A stretch of 64,000 bases of DNA from Ypsolopha sequella (taxonomy: Eukaryota > Arthropoda > Insecta > Lepidoptera > Ypsolophidae), in assembly GCA_934047225.1 (NCBI GenBank), contig OW203997.1, positions 6,124,417 through 6,188,416 of the forward strand, in the 5' to 3' direction. Made by a program: the position numbers and the translations under genes. Numbering within the stretch: position 1 is the stretch's first letter; each line of letters begins with the position of its first letter. Below, in pieces: positions 1 to 11,376 of the stretch. The notes below the pieces were generated by a model. It ran no database searches. It was not told the origin of the DNA and saw only the letters and a program-made list of their open reading frames with translations.

Positions 1-1370
1 ATGTTAGTTTTGCAAATTCTCTTAAATAACGGCTCATCAAATATTGTTTTTCAAATGATCTGGCAATTTCTGTGTATTACTTTTGAAAAAAAAGTTATTG
101 CTTTTTTACTACCAAAGGAGCTGCGTATTTTTTTAAATAATTAGAATTTAGAATGAAAGAGTGGCGGGCAGTAAAAATATTTGACGTTCATTAGAAATGC
201 CATTTAACACGCGTTAGAGTGAGATAAATAGTGACGCTATTTAAAATGAGTTGGAATGAGATAGTAACGCAGTTAAACGTGGTTGAATGAGAGAGGCATA
301 ATTGATATAGGCTACAGTGAGGTAGATAGTGACGTGGTGCATTCCTTCTGAGAATATTTGTTAGTTTCCACTTTTTTTACTCGTAATAACAACTTTAGTA
401 AAAATTTTTTGTAAAGAAATTTTTAGTCCAATTTATTTTCCCGCAAGTGTAAAACCAGCTCAATGGGCGAAAAATATTTAAAGAATGGGTAATGGTGACA
501 ATTAACCGTCACGATATTATTATGTATCTCTAAAGGAGTGTCTGAAATGTTCCGAGGGTCAACTGATAAATCAAACACTCAAAAAACCACTTTTAGCCGA
601 CCATAATAAATTTACGTCCCGACGTGATAGCAAGTAGGATCAATGCCGTGTGACGATGATCGAAATACACTAATAAATTAGATAAAATAAAATACGTATT
701 ACTTTTGACCCTGCCTCGTCCACTCTATTCGTATTTTTGCTATGGTGACGCGAGCTTAGAGACCGGGACGAATTTCCCCCCGCGCGCTATCGTAAAATAG
801 AATAAGCCACGCCCGGAATTGGTTTTTGTTTTGGCTATGTCATACTCTTAATAAAAAAAAAACACGTTAACACTGGATTTGCATATACTTTTTCTGCCCG
901 CTCAAGCACGTTAACAATGAATTTTCATACACTTTTGCCGCCCGCATATTTGTATGACAGTAATGACGTATTTTCTGCATCGTTTTCAACAAAGAAAGAA
1001 GGTACTTTCCGAGCAGGTGTAGTATAAAGATATTTTGGGTGCTAAAACCAGCTTTTAATTTTTTTTCTCTACGATAAGAATCTAAAATGGAAATTCTTAC
1101 GTGCCAGTAATATTTTGTAATGTTGTACTTCACTGACCTCAAATTAGATAGAGGTCTGAGCGTTGATAGATATAAAATACTGGCCAGTAATAAAAATATG
1201 TAGGCTTCAAGATGAAAAAATTGTTCCATGCCTTATAAAAAAAAATACTGCCATATTTCTTACCAGCCAATCTGTCTAGTGATATGATGATTTATGGAAA
1301 ACTGCCTGTAAACCAATTCATTAATAAAAAAAATGGGACTTTAAGCAATAAATGCATGTTTTTTATAAAT
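1..1370. other. AT-rich stretch, no gene recognised
   Basis: No gene or repeat is recognised here. A 120-codon minus-strand frame at 867-1229 has no family resemblance and lies in low-complexity AT-rich DNA, so it is not called. Bases about 160-330 contain loosely repeated 'gagatagtaacg'-like phrases of unknown meaning. Confidence 0.4.
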
Positions 1371-1640
1371 ATACAAGGTGACTTTTTGATCATCGTCCAA
1401 ATTCATACTAGTGGCTTAGTAAGTGATCAGTATCATGGATCAACAACAATTTTTGTAAAATTCGTAAAATGAAATTTCGACTCCCCATAGTGATTCACTC
1501 GGAACTGCAAGTGAATTTCTATGGGAAGCCGAAATTTCATTTTACAAATTTCACAAAAATTGTTATTGATCCAAGATACTGATCACTTATCAAGCCTCCA
1601 GTATGAATTTGGACGATGATCAAAAAGTCACCTTGTATAT
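1371..1640. mobile_element. Foldback MITE family F1, copy 1
   Basis: The whole interval is one imperfect palindrome. It begins 'atacaaggtgactttttga' and ends with the reverse complement, and the complementarity continues inward through 'catcgtccaaattcatact' to a centre near 1505. There is no coding capacity. A second copy lies at 14294-14562. Flanks suggest a TA duplication, compatible with Tc1/mariner-type mobilisation, but this is not decisive. Confidence 0.85.
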
Positions 1641-2889
1641 ATATTTTGTTTTTGTAAACTATAAGTTTAAAAGCTAAGTGGTATGTAACATTTAGCACAA
1701 TTATTATATTATATTTTTCGGTATACGCGACACCGTTACAAATACATGCAAATGTTCAAATCTAAAAAGTTTGTTTGCAAAAAAAAAAAGGAAATTTAAA
1801 CTTGGCTTTTTGTGTACTGGTCTCACAAAAGCTAATTACAGATCATTACAATTATTTTATCAATATTAAAACAAGTTCATTATTTTCACGTGGAATCGAA
1901 TTAAGTCCGTGAAATTAGGCGATTATCTGGTTACAACACTATTATTAAGAAAAAATTGACTGAGAATGTAACTGTTTTTGAGACATTGTGTAGTAATTCA
2001 AAATTGCATTTTATTTTGGAATATGCGTGAAAATAGTACTTGAAATATGTTCCGTGATAATTAAAAAACGTTTATTTATTTTCTTTAAACCCAATAAGTT
2101 AATAATTATTTGTTAACTGTTTCATTTATTACATGTAAAGTTATATTCTATGGTCGTTCTTATCTGTCAAAACGGGCCTCTTATTTTGTGGCAACTGTAG
2201 GTAGGTGTAGACTTCGATAAGACAGACGCAATTTAGCATGTGTGTCTTGATAAAATATGTTTTTCTGAAAATAATGGCTATTTAGATACGTTAATTTGAA
2301 AAGATTGAATTTTTGGCAGTCAAATTTTCTTTAATTATGACGTCATTATGACGTGAGTATTAGATTAAATCATTTAATGTTAATAATGCCATAATACGAT
2401 ACAATTTATTATATTGGGTCAAACCGAATTGAGTGCAAATTGCCAAAATTTTCTTACAGATTCATGAGTTCACAACTTATGTAATTTAATAGCTATTTCC
2501 ATTATTTGTTTTTTGTTTGAAAGTTGATTTCAAGGTTAGGTTTGCACTAATACTAACATTTTGCTCGTTTAAATTTGTTCAGAATCCGTATGAACGCAGA
2601 TTTTACTTAAAAATATATATATAAATAAAAAAATTAAAAATAAAATAGCTTTATTGTTCAAAAACAGAGCATTAACACAAGTTGCAAGGGCCCTTGTACT
2701 AGACCTGAAGGACCTGATTTACTGGGTTTATATCTGCAAACTATACACTCTAGTCATATAAGGGAAATCAAAAAGGGAATAAATACCCGTATTCTTTAAA
2801 ATCACTGTAACACTGTACCAGAAAAAAAAAATGGTATAACTTAGACATGGTTTTTCAGCATTCATATAATTCTAAAATATTCGTAACTG
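1641..2889. other. AT-rich stretch, nothing recognised
   Basis: No gene, recognisable repeat or long palindrome was found. The short A/T-rich block at 2610-2650 may be an old retroposon tail. Confidence 0.35.
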
Positions 2890-3205
2890 TATGGAAGTTA
2901 AAGACAGAGAGAGGTTGGAGGCGTTTGAAATGTGGTGCTGGAGGAGGATGGAGAGAATTAGCTAGACAACGAGGAAGTCTAATGAGGAAGTGCTGAGAAT
3001 TGTAGAGGAAGAAAGGTGTTTGTTGAAAACCACTGAAAACCGAAGAGGGAAAAGGGAAGACGATAGGATACTTGATTCAAGAAATGAGTTTCTTGAAAAA
3101 TATCGTAGAAGGAAAGGTCGAGGGGAACAGAGGGCGACCTTTACTCAAGAGAAGGAGAAAGTAAATTTTAATTAGCAGATGAAAGAGAAGAATGGCGGTT
3201 ACTAC
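2890..3205 (+). pseudogene. Non-LTR retrotransposon ORF2 C-terminal remnant
   Basis: Translation in one frame from about 2892 gives RLEAFEMWCWRRMERIS, a stop, then SNEEVLRIVEEERCLLKTT. This is the recognisable C-terminal tail of insect LINE reverse transcriptases, which usually reads close to 'AFEMW.WRRM..ISW...NEEVL..V.E.RSLL'. The frame continues to a stop near 3173. After that stop the expected 'K..EDREEWR' end is only approximate (KEKNGGYYKT). The copy is 5'-truncated, with a nonsense codon early in the surviving part. The family assignment rests on recalled family patterns; the clade is not assigned. Confidence 0.6.
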
Positions 3206-3351
3206 AAGACAAGACAAGGCGGTGACAAGAGCGTAGCTCTCAAGTTGTAGATAAATGGACAGCCTGTTTCTTCAGCTTCGTGTCACAGAAATAAATAAAT
3301 TCTTATTAGTACTGTCGCGGACAAACGCTGTTATTATGAAAAAATTACATT

Positions 3352-3783
3352 GACTAAGTATTATTACGTATAGACTAGCAGTTCCCATACATCAGTTTGT
3401 AGCCACAAAAAAATGTGTAAAATTCTAACGAAATCTAGATGGCTTTGCTAAATCATCTAACAAACACGATGCAAAAAAAGACCGATTGGTGACGCTAGTG
3501 GCACAGCGATGTCACGTAACATAAAAATAATTCCCACTTCCATAATAGATGGCGCTGAAATATTCACTGTTAGTGTTGCCAACTTAGCGCCATCTAGTTT
3601 TTCTAAGCAAAGCTATTACAGCCACATGTTTACTGGGTAACCATGAGAGTTTACTTACAGACAATTAAACAAATTATGCTTATTTGCAAAACTTAACGAC
3701 ACCTAGTGTTGTAAGGGCGCGTAAAAAATTTGCTACACCTTGATATATGGGAGTTGTCGGTCTATACGTAGTAATACTTAGTC
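3352..3783. mobile_element. TIR element (MITE), 432 bp
   Basis: Terminal inverted repeats of about 37 bp: the left end reads 'gactaagtattattacgtat' and the right end is its reverse complement with few differences ('atacgtagtaatacttagtc'). The interior has a smaller inverted pair built on 'agatggcgct' / 'agcgccatct' near 3547 and 3589. It is non-coding. Superfamily is unresolved because no clear target duplication is visible. Confidence 0.75.
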
Positions 3784-3839
3784 TATGATTGAATTATATT
3801 ATTTTGAATTACAGTTTCTATCACAATATTAGTATTCCT

Positions 3840-4279
3840 ATCAAATCTATCAGAACGGACTCTGCAATATTGGTATGGTTGTTTTGTCTGTCTCTGTTAC
3901 ACAACCGAGTGGACGACCCCGCTGCCCTCGCGGGCTGCGCGCTGGCGGCACCGAACAGGTACGCGATGTTGCGGTCACGCCTGCTTTTTGCGACGGGTGT
4001 GGTACGCACACAGCATGCTCGTTTTGCGCCCACCTTCCAAGCGTGTACCCTGCTAAATCTGCTCCTGAATAAATACCCAGAAATTGTCATTTTTAATATT
4101 AGTTTATCAAACTTTGTTCTTCTTGTTAGAATTTTTTTAAGCATTTAGTTCATAAGTGTTAAAATTGTGTTAAAACCTTTGTTAAAATTTGTTAATGTGT
4201 TAATAACTTAGCTTACGAGTTGGTGAAAGTCACTGTTAGTAGGCTAAGGTTCTAAATAAAAATAAATAAATAAATAAAT
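3840..4279 (+). pseudogene. LINE (jockey-like) 3' end with (AAAT)n tail
   Basis: The plus frame ending near 4147 contains LLHNRVDDPAALAG, then RSRLLFATGVVRTQ, then a stretch ending PEIVIFNISLSNF. This order (N-R-x-D-x-P, R-S-R-x-L-F, R-T, D/V-I-F) matches the C-terminus of insect LINE ORF2 proteins and parallels the better preserved minus-strand copy at 20015-20431. About 130 bp of 3' UTR follow, ending in 'aaataaaaataaataaataa' at 4255-4279, a typical A/T tail. The coding part is notably GC-rich (3900-4070). A minus-strand frame over the same bases is a shadow. Confidence 0.65.
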
Positions 4280-4680
4280 GTACATATACTGTGTTTACAT
4301 TTACATACTGATAATACCGTCTAATTATTTACGTCACATGTTAATGAGCCATATTCCTGAGCTGCATATTAAAATTAGACTCTATTAAAGAATAACAGAC
4401 GTAATAACACCTTACAGTAGTACCATATAAACAATACACATGTAATTCTGTGTTTAAGTATTCCAAGCTACCTAAACAAGATGAAGCGAATTGATTTTAG
4501 ACCGTGGTGCCATTAGTTATGGTTACATAATATCGTATCGTATTTCCGAACAAAAGCGAATATTACCGATACATGTGCATTATTTATATTACTTAGTAAA
4601 CTGCACATTATTTTAGGTTTTACAAATTTTTTACTGTGAATTATTTTACGTTTTGACAGTTCTATAATTGATACACCAGC
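4280..4680. other. AT-rich stretch, nothing recognised
   Basis: No coding sequence or repeat is recognised between the LINE tail and the next retroposon. Confidence 0.35.
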
Positions 4681-5938
4681 ATCCATCCATCCATCAGCCT
4701 AGTTCGTCCACTGCTGGCAATGATAACTGCTGGACATAAGCCTATCCAGGACTTTGTCACTCCCGGCGGTGATCCTGGAAGAATTGCCCATACTCACACA
4801 CGCTGGGCAGGCGGGTTGGTGAGCACTAGGGAATCCAATCCCGCACCTTTTTTGCGGGATCAAAAATGCGGGATTACTCATGCGGGATCCCGCACGTTCG
4901 CGGGATTGAAAAAAAAAAGACGTGTGGCACTCGGGGACTGCCGCGGTAAAGCTATTGCATAGCATTTTTTATATCCAAAAAGTGTCAAAAAAACTGTCAA
5001 TTCTTAAGAAGTGTCAAATTTTAAAACGGTACCGTAATCAGCGACCCTACACACCCCTTGATACCGAATTAAATGCAAATTGAACCACTTTTTAAGACGT
5101 GTCAAAAAACTGTCAAAAGCTGTTAAATGTCAACTTTTTTAATTTGGCCATGTAGCCCCTGTCAAACCAATCATTATAGTCTAAACCCGGAGTCAGTAGC
5201 TTAAGCCGTTCGGGAGATACAGCAGATAGAATTTTTTTATTATTATTATTATTTTTTTTAGTACATAGATCTCGTCAAGCTCTTTTCTTAGAGTACCATG
5301 AACATGGGTCTACCTTCAGCCGTTTAGGAGATACAGGCCTCCAAAGTTTTGACATTTCCGGCGCTTAGATCTCGGCGAGCTGATTTTAAATGCCTCTAAA
5401 ACCAATGAATATGTTCTATTTCAAATAAAAATCTAAATATGAAACGTGAAATATTGTGAATATTGTATTGTCTTAAACATCATTATATTTAATTTATAAT
5501 ATAAGTGATAACTTTGCTTCATGTTGATAAGAATAATTAAAAATATTTGTGTGTATTTTCTTTCTTTAAATTACATGAAACAAAAATAATAGTAATTAAA
5601 ATCAATCCCGCAAATCCCGCGGGATCCGCGGGATTGATGATCTTAATCCCGCAGGCTTGCGGGATCGCGATTTTGATGCGGGATTGGATTCTCTAGTGAG
5701 CACGGTACCGGAACCATCGCACCAGTGACGCCGCTGCCCATCACCAGTCTGTTCCATATAAGGCCTGGCTATTAGGGATGGATATATCGCCATCCATCGG
5801 TCCCAGGCATGGTGGGCCTCCTGGTTTTTTGCCTGTGAGCTGTCCTCTTACTCTCCCCCGAATTACTTCGAGGGGGTCTCCAAGTAAGATGGTGGTACTT
5901 CCACAGTCGAGCCCGGCATCAGCGCTACCACCTGTAAG
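4681..5938 (-). mobile_element. Retroposon R5, copy 1, split by a hAT insertion
   Basis: The parts at 4681-4826 and 5696-5938 together match, in reverse, the uninterrupted copy at 26257-26620. Its 3' end (left edge here) carries 'gtccactgctgg' next to (CATC)n. In plus sense that is a '..tccagcagtggac' end with a (GATG)n tail, the kind of microsatellite 3' end seen on lepidopteran LINE/SINE retroposons. The interruption at 4827-5695 is a separate element. There is no intact ORF. Confidence 0.8.
4827..5695. mobile_element. Non-autonomous hAT element, 869 bp
   Basis: Termini are inverted repeats: left 'tagggaatccaatcccgca', right 'tgcgggattggattctcta'. They are flanked by a perfect 8-bp duplication, gtgagcac, at 4819-4826 and 5696-5703. 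An 8-bp duplication with T/CAG-type ends is diagnostic of hAT. Several 'tcccgc'/'gcggga' motifs recur as subterminal repeats at both ends. The interior is AT-rich with repeated 'gtcaaa' phrases and no transposase. The empty target is visible in the related retroposon at 26495-26515. Confidence 0.92.
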
Positions 5939-5940
5939 CT

Positions 5941-6000
5941 GAAGGATGCGTGTTATTTATTGAGACCAGAATAGGAGACCATAAATAACACGCATCCTTC
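5941..6000. repeat. Perfect 20-bp-arm hairpin
   Basis: Bases 5941-5960 (gaaggatgcgtgttatttat) are the exact reverse complement of 5981-6000, around a 20-base loop. It lies immediately beside the outer end of retroposon R5. Confidence 0.9.
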
Positions 6001-6329
6001 ACGTGCAAATTAGAACTGTAGAAACTTTAAAAATATGATATAAGATATAGATGATATATTTTTTATTAAGGGGCTTAGTATCGCCTAATGAGTACTTTCT
6101 ATGGCCGAACCAAATTGAAAAAAAAAATTTAAGTATCAACTCTAACACAACATTATGCAACATTTTTCTTTCTCCTATCACCAAAACTTCTATATGAAAA
6201 AAAAAAATACAACGGAATCGTGTTTTTGGCTCGAATTCCCTACTGCTGTTAAGCGATTTAATTTATTTATGCTTTGATCAATAGGTAAACTTGATAGCTA
6301 AAAATATAACCTAGGATTATTCAATCAAA
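6001..6329. other. AT-rich stretch, nothing recognised
   Basis: No gene or repeat is recognised. Confidence 0.35.
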
Positions 6330-6515
6330 CACTCACGTCCATGGGAAAAGTATTATTTTCTCCTATTTCGCCCTATCAAGGACGCAGTGAGCGTCGTAAC
6401 AGCCATTGCGCGCTGATATGAATGTTATTTCAATGTCGTTTCTGTCGACATTCGTACCTACATACGAGTACATCGAGCTGCTAATTTGGCGACACTAATC
6501 GCCCCAAAAAAAAAA
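6330..6515 (+). repeat. Interspersed repeat R7, copy 1
   Basis: It shares 'agtattattttctcctatt' and a following block ('gttatttcaat...tttctg.cga.attcgtac') with 8455-8592 and 16715-16885. The three copies share direction and internal order but differ by indels. Class unknown; the non-coding copies suggest an old transposable element. Confidence 0.7.
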
Positions 6516-6790
6516 AATTAAGGTTCGTTTTACAATTATTAAATGAAAATTTAAACAGCAGAATCGTTTGCCTCAATCTTTCGAGCACTTCCATCATCGA
6601 TTGTACCACTTGCAGAAAACCAGTTTTTATTGAGAGTTGTCGATCAAAGTAATTAGCTAATTAGGTGTGAGAGGCTGATGATCGTAATTGAGGATACATA
6701 CCCGACGGAGTATCCTCTATCTTACCAACCAGTTGATTGAAACGTCTTATATGAAAAGGTTACATAAACATCGTAATGAATGGTAAAAAT

Positions 6791-7349
6791 TAGAGATGCA
6801 ACGAATAGTGATTTGGCCGAATACCGAATACCAAATATTCGGCGGCGCTTTAGGCCGAAGCGCCGAATATTCAGCGGCCAAATATTTGGCGAGAGGTCAA
6901 TACAGGTTACGATCTGTACCGGTGCGGGGGCACCGCTTCAATGGCTTCAATAATTAACAAAAAGTCGTCAGTTTGGAAATATTTCGAGATTTGTAGTGTA
7001 GATGTAGATAGTAGTATGCTTTGTGTTCGCTGTGTAAAGTCAAAATTTCGCGATGTAGAGAAGGAAAAAAGAAAAAAAAAAATTCTGCCAACTTACCAAA
7101 TATATACTTTCTGATTAAAATGTGTTTTTTTTTTCATTTATTTATATAGCAGATTGTAATGAATAAAAACAAAGTTTTCTGCCACCTTACCAAATTTATA
7201 CTTTCTGATTGAAATGTGTTTTTATTTTCATTATTATGTATTCGGTATTCGGCCGAATACCGTCTACTACTCGGCCAAATACCAAGTATTAAAAAAATGG
7301 CTGAATAAGCCGAATACCGAATAGTTGCCGAATATTCGCTACATCTCTA
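6791..7349 (+). mobile_element. hAT deletion derivative, 559 bp
   Basis: Ends are 'tagagatgcaacgaata' and the complement of 'ctagagatgtagcgaata', with a perfect 8-bp duplication, gtaaaaat, at 6783-6790 and 7350-7357. Long subterminal stretches are built from 'ggccgaatac'/'attcggc' palindromes. The interior keeps the start of a transposase gene (6941-7114) and an imperfect internal duplication (7081-7144 and 7179-7235, both around 'accaaat.tatactttctgatt'). Confidence 0.93.
6941..7114 (+). pseudogene. Truncated hAT transposase N-terminus (BED zinc finger)
   Basis: A 57-codon frame starts at ATG 6941. Residues 9-35 read SSVWKYFEIC..., then CVRC, then VKSKFR. The pattern SSVWKYF followed by C-x2-C is the start of a BED-type zinc finger, the DNA-binding domain at the N-terminus of many hAT transposases. 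The downstream His pair, the catalytic RNase-H-like domain and the dimerisation region are missing: a lysine-rich stretch (poly-A DNA) leads into the duplicated AT-rich segment and a stop at 7112. The peptide lies in the expected place, about 150 bp inside the left terminus, so the element is best read as an internal deletion of an autonomous hAT. The function of the short peptide, if made, is unknown. Confidence 0.75.
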
Positions 7350-7357
7350 GTAAAAAT

Positions 7358-7944
7358 ATTATCCTCATGAAGGAGTGACAGACCCACAGAACATACTCGT
7401 ATTAATACAGACCTAATAAAAATCAAAAAGTTATTTTGTCTATCTCTGATTGAATGTTGTCAATTTGCCAATGCTTTGTGGCTTTGTGTGATCTTTATTT
7501 GAGTGCCCATATTAAGGCACCTAGCTCTTCCCAGCTTCATCCTAAAATGACTCTTTTGATAAAGTTATTTCTCGTAAACGGTATTTTAAAAAAATATGAA
7601 ATATACTATAATTTTTTTTTTTATTTATTTCTTTATTCATAATTTTACACTATTTTATTACATGGTGAATAGTATCAATAAACTCACATGAGTTTGTCCT
7701 GATACTACAATTCGTGAATACTACTCATATTCGTGCATGAGATATGCCCACAAAAGTAGAAACAAATAAATACTGATACTGATAGCTACCTGCATACATA
7801 TTATGTTAGTTGAACTATGTATAAGAAACACAATATTTACGGAAATTATACTCGCGTATAAAGAATAGCGTGAAAATATTGTTCAAGGTGAAGCTGTTTT
7901 TAGATTAAAATAAAGTAAAATTGGTTATTTTTTGGAACCACTAA
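7358..7944. other. AT-rich stretch, nothing recognised
   Basis: No gene supported; the 62-codon frame at 7454-7642 has no recognisable family. Confidence 0.35.
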
Positions 7945-8386
7945 GGCCCACTTGCAGCATGTTCTTAACTCGACTTTAACTCGGGTTAAGTCAAAAAATA
8001 GGGGGTTAAGAAAAAACTATCTTGCACCAATCAAAATCTCGGGTTAAACTAGGGTTAAACTAAGAGAAAGTCATCAGAATTTAACCCGACTCTCGCCTCG
8101 AGTTAAACTCGGGTTAGCAAAGTAATGTTACCAGTTTGACTTAAATTGTGTTGTTTCCAATGACATTATATAGATACTATACCTCATTGGTTGCAACTAA
8201 TTACTTTATGGTAACATTCTACATAAGTGTCAAATGTCAAACAATCGCTTAGATCGGGATTACTAACCCGCTTCGATATTATCATGATGCAATAGGACTA
8301 ATGAAATATCGGGTTAGTTAACTCTTCCCTTGGGTTAGTTAACCCGAGGGTTAAGAATGTTTTCTCGATCATGCTGCAAGTGGGCC
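7945..8386. mobile_element. PIF/Harbinger-like MITE, 442 bp
   Basis: Termini 'ggcccacttgcagcatg' and 'catgctgcaagtgggcc' are exact inverted repeats, flanked by TAA at 7942-7944 and 8387-8389. A 3-bp TAA/TTA duplication with GG-starting ends fits PIF/Harbinger. Both subterminal regions repeat 'ctcgggttaa'-type phrases in both orientations. Non-coding. Confidence 0.85.
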
Positions 8387-8454
8387 TAATAGTATTTGCA
8401 TGGCTCTTGCACCAAAATACAAGTGATTAGATAAACGATTTATGAAATTTACTT

Positions 8455-8592
8455 TCCGTCCATTGCGTCCACGTGAAAAATATTATTTTCTCCTATTTTG
8501 CGCTATCCAGAGGTTATTTCAATATAGTTTCTGCCGATATTTGTACCGACACAGATCGACTCAAGGTCGTTGGCGGCTACCTGCCCCTTAAC
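8455..8592 (+). repeat. Interspersed repeat R7, copy 2
   Basis: Matches 6330-6515 and especially 16715-16885 ('tattattttctcctattttg', 'atttcaatatagtttctg'). It lacks the central 'acgcag...gcgcgctga' part present in the other two, so it carries an internal deletion. Confidence 0.75.
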
Positions 8593-9000
8593 ACTTTCAG
8601 GGACACATAACGACAACACAAGACACGATCGAAATAACAATGGAATCAAGTCTATGAGCGGTATGGGTCCCAGATATGATTAATGGTATAGTTGCAATAA
8701 ACTTATAGTTGCAATAAAATTATTGATTACTGAGTATAATAGGTGACTTGATTTTATAGGTACAGCCTTCAACACTTTGGAATCAGTTGGTGAAACCACT
8801 TAATTCCTGATATAAGACAGTTCCGTGAATGTTTGACTGAAAAACAACGTGAAGCCTCAAACGCTGAAGATAGCAACATAAAATTTGGAACATATGCTCC
8901 ATGAGGGATATGTATGTATGTAAATTCTTTATTGCACAAAATAAGTTAACAAAAAAAAGGCGAACAAAGGCGAACTTAATGCTAATTAGCATTTTCTACC
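8593..9000. other. Unassigned, possible LINE tail on minus strand
   Basis: 'gtaaattctttattgcacaa' at about 8918-8937 reads on the minus strand as a tail with an AATAAAG signal, as in many insect LINE 3' ends. Nothing else is recognised. Confidence 0.3.
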
Positions 9001-9510
9001 AGTTAACCTTTGGTGATGTGGAGATAACAAGGGTAGTGCCAAATAAGTTGATTAATTAATTTATTTATAAATATTAACTTTTAATAATATCTGCATATTA
9101 ATATAACATATAATATCTACATAAACATATATAAATACAAAAATATACATACATATAATATAAATATTAGTGTATATACTGTACATAAATAAATATACAA
9201 CAAGGGGTATAGAGGTGCACTGAGAAAGATTTTTCGAAATTCACTTCATACCAGTTAACCAGTTAACCTTTGGTGATGTGGAGATAACAAGGGTAGTGCC
9301 AAATAAGTTGATTAATTAATTTATTTATAAATATTAACTTTTAATAATATCTGCATATTAATATAACATATAATATCTACATAAACATATATAAATACAA
9401 AAATATACATACATATAATATAAATATTAGTGTATATACTGTACATAAATAAATATACAACAAGGGGTATAGAGGTGCACTGAGAAAGATTTTTCGAAAT
9501 TCACTTCATA
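9001..9510 (+). repeat. Perfect tandem duplication, 260-bp period
   Basis: Bases 9001-9250 recur at 9261-9510 with no difference that I can see. The 10-base joint 'ccagttaacc' repeats the unit's own start. The unit is A/T-rich, ending 'attcacttcata'. It is a very recent local duplication or an assembly duplicate. Confidence 0.93.
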
Positions 9511-10833
9511 AAGGGGTGAAGCGGCTTGTGAACTGTTGTGTCGAAATTGCGTTACAGGCAGGTAAAACGAGCCAAATCCACGTGAACGAAGTCGCGGGTG
9601 TCCTATTTAGTTCCTGATAATAAAAATGAAAAAAAAATAGTTTCTTCCCCGAACATCTTCAAGTCTAATCGTAACTCGGTCAACGGTACGTACGGATAAA
9701 ACCGTTTTAACCTTTTTCCTTACCCAAAATGGATATTTAACCTTGTTTGGATTTACATATTGAGTCTTTAGTATGAATTTCGGATGTATAAATCAAATCA
9801 AAAATATACCAAATTCCATTGCATTAACAAAATAATAGATAGACATAAATAGAATAAATCTATTTTAGTTATTCAGGACAAAAGAAATAGAGCAATTCCA
9901 TTTCTCTTTCATCAAAGCATCTTAGAAAGGCTGAGCCTTCCCCTCTCTGGTCCATGTTTAGTGTCTTTGAGGGGGGCAGGGTCGTTCATCAAATTTTTGT
10001 TCAGTAGACAGTTCAAGGTCTTCATCCATCAGTTTTGTTCGTAAAATAATACAACGTACCAGGGCATACTACTTGTAGTGCGGGATCCTTTTAATACAAA
10101 CTGCGTCATCAAATAAAACAATAAAATACATAAAAATATTTTAAGAGCTGAAAAATAAAGTAACGAGCATTCTGTGATCTACTGAATTGATTGAATAGTC
10201 AAGATCAATTTTTGCATAAAACATATTTAAAAAAAAATCATATTATCTTTCGTAAATATCAGACAAGGGATGGGATATGTTTACTATTATTCAAATAATC
10301 GCGATACCGGTTTAATACTAAAATCCTACAAATAGTTAGCTATAAAGGAAAATCTCCATCCAAAAGAAAAAAAAAACAAATTCTGAATGCATATAAACTA
10401 TAGTTTACTAAATCCTACCAAAAGATATTATGATCCACTACAAAGTTTGATTTAATACAAGACAAGACAAGTACTCTTTATTATACACCAAAATACATAA
10501 AATAGGTAAAAGAACAAACTTATATAAGAAAGTAATAATTGGCAGCCTTATCACTCATAGTGATTTCTTCCATAATAAATAAAACTTTAACAAAACCTCG
10601 GACTCAGAAACGTCAATTTATACCGAGTTAAATCAGCTTCCAGTTATTATCGCCTTTAAAAATCTGATCGGATCTTGTAATCTTACTTTATGACCTAATA
10701 AAAGAGGAAAGGGTTACATCGTTACATTGATTACAGGTCATGGGTGAAGATTTATGTAATTAGGTCACCACATGTTTATTACCAGGCCAAGTGTGGGGTT
10801 TAAAGTGTCAGATTTTCTCTTTAATACTTTAAT
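9511..10833. other. AT-rich stretch, nothing recognised
   Basis: No coding sequence is supported. 'gtactctttattatacacca' at 10470-10490 may be another minus-strand LINE-type tail. Confidence 0.35.
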
Positions 10834-10927
10834 GAAGCGTTTTATAAATAACGGCCGAAGCATGCATTTCTGTCAAAATACGGTCAGAAATCCATATAGG
10901 TATCGGCCGCCATTTATAAAACGCTTC
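10834..10927. mobile_element. Short palindromic MITE, 94 bp
   Basis: 'gaagcgttttataaat' at the left end is exactly complementary to 'atttataaaacgcttc' at the right. The pairing continues through 'cggccg' and 'atttctg' to the middle. Non-coding. Confidence 0.75.
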
Positions 10928-11376
10928 TTTATTGCCACAGCTTATATAAACTGTCAAAATTTTCAAACTTATTGCGTTTATCCGGGACAGATTTATTACG
11001 ACAAATAGTTTACTCGTTGTTAGACAGTAACGGGCATTGTGTAACGTGCATTGAGCAAAAACAAATTTATACAATACCTAGCTTTATTATTTCCGTTTTG
11101 AACGCCACGCCGCACCGCGTCGTCCGCCGCGGTGGTTAAAGTAACAAGGCTCCCGGACTATCTCAACTCTGCCATCTGCGGGTGTCAAGGCTGACAAGTC
11201 ATTACTTACTCTCAACTTGTAAGACTGCATGATGTGGTGACGACATGATGACATACACAAGAACTTATATCACTAAACGTTACATTTGACTTCGTTTGTA
11301 TGGTTTCCAAATTTTTGTAGTTGTCCAAATCACCGAAGCATTCCTTTTTCTATTCTAGTGACTACATCTTCTATCA
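10928..11376. other. No gene recognised; short GC-rich patch
   Basis: 'cgccacgccgcaccgcgtcg' near 11103 is an isolated GC-rich patch. No other structure was seen. Confidence 0.35.

Noticed and set aside
867..1229. 120-codon minus frame as a gene
   Set aside because: No family signature, unusual composition, no regulatory or splice context.
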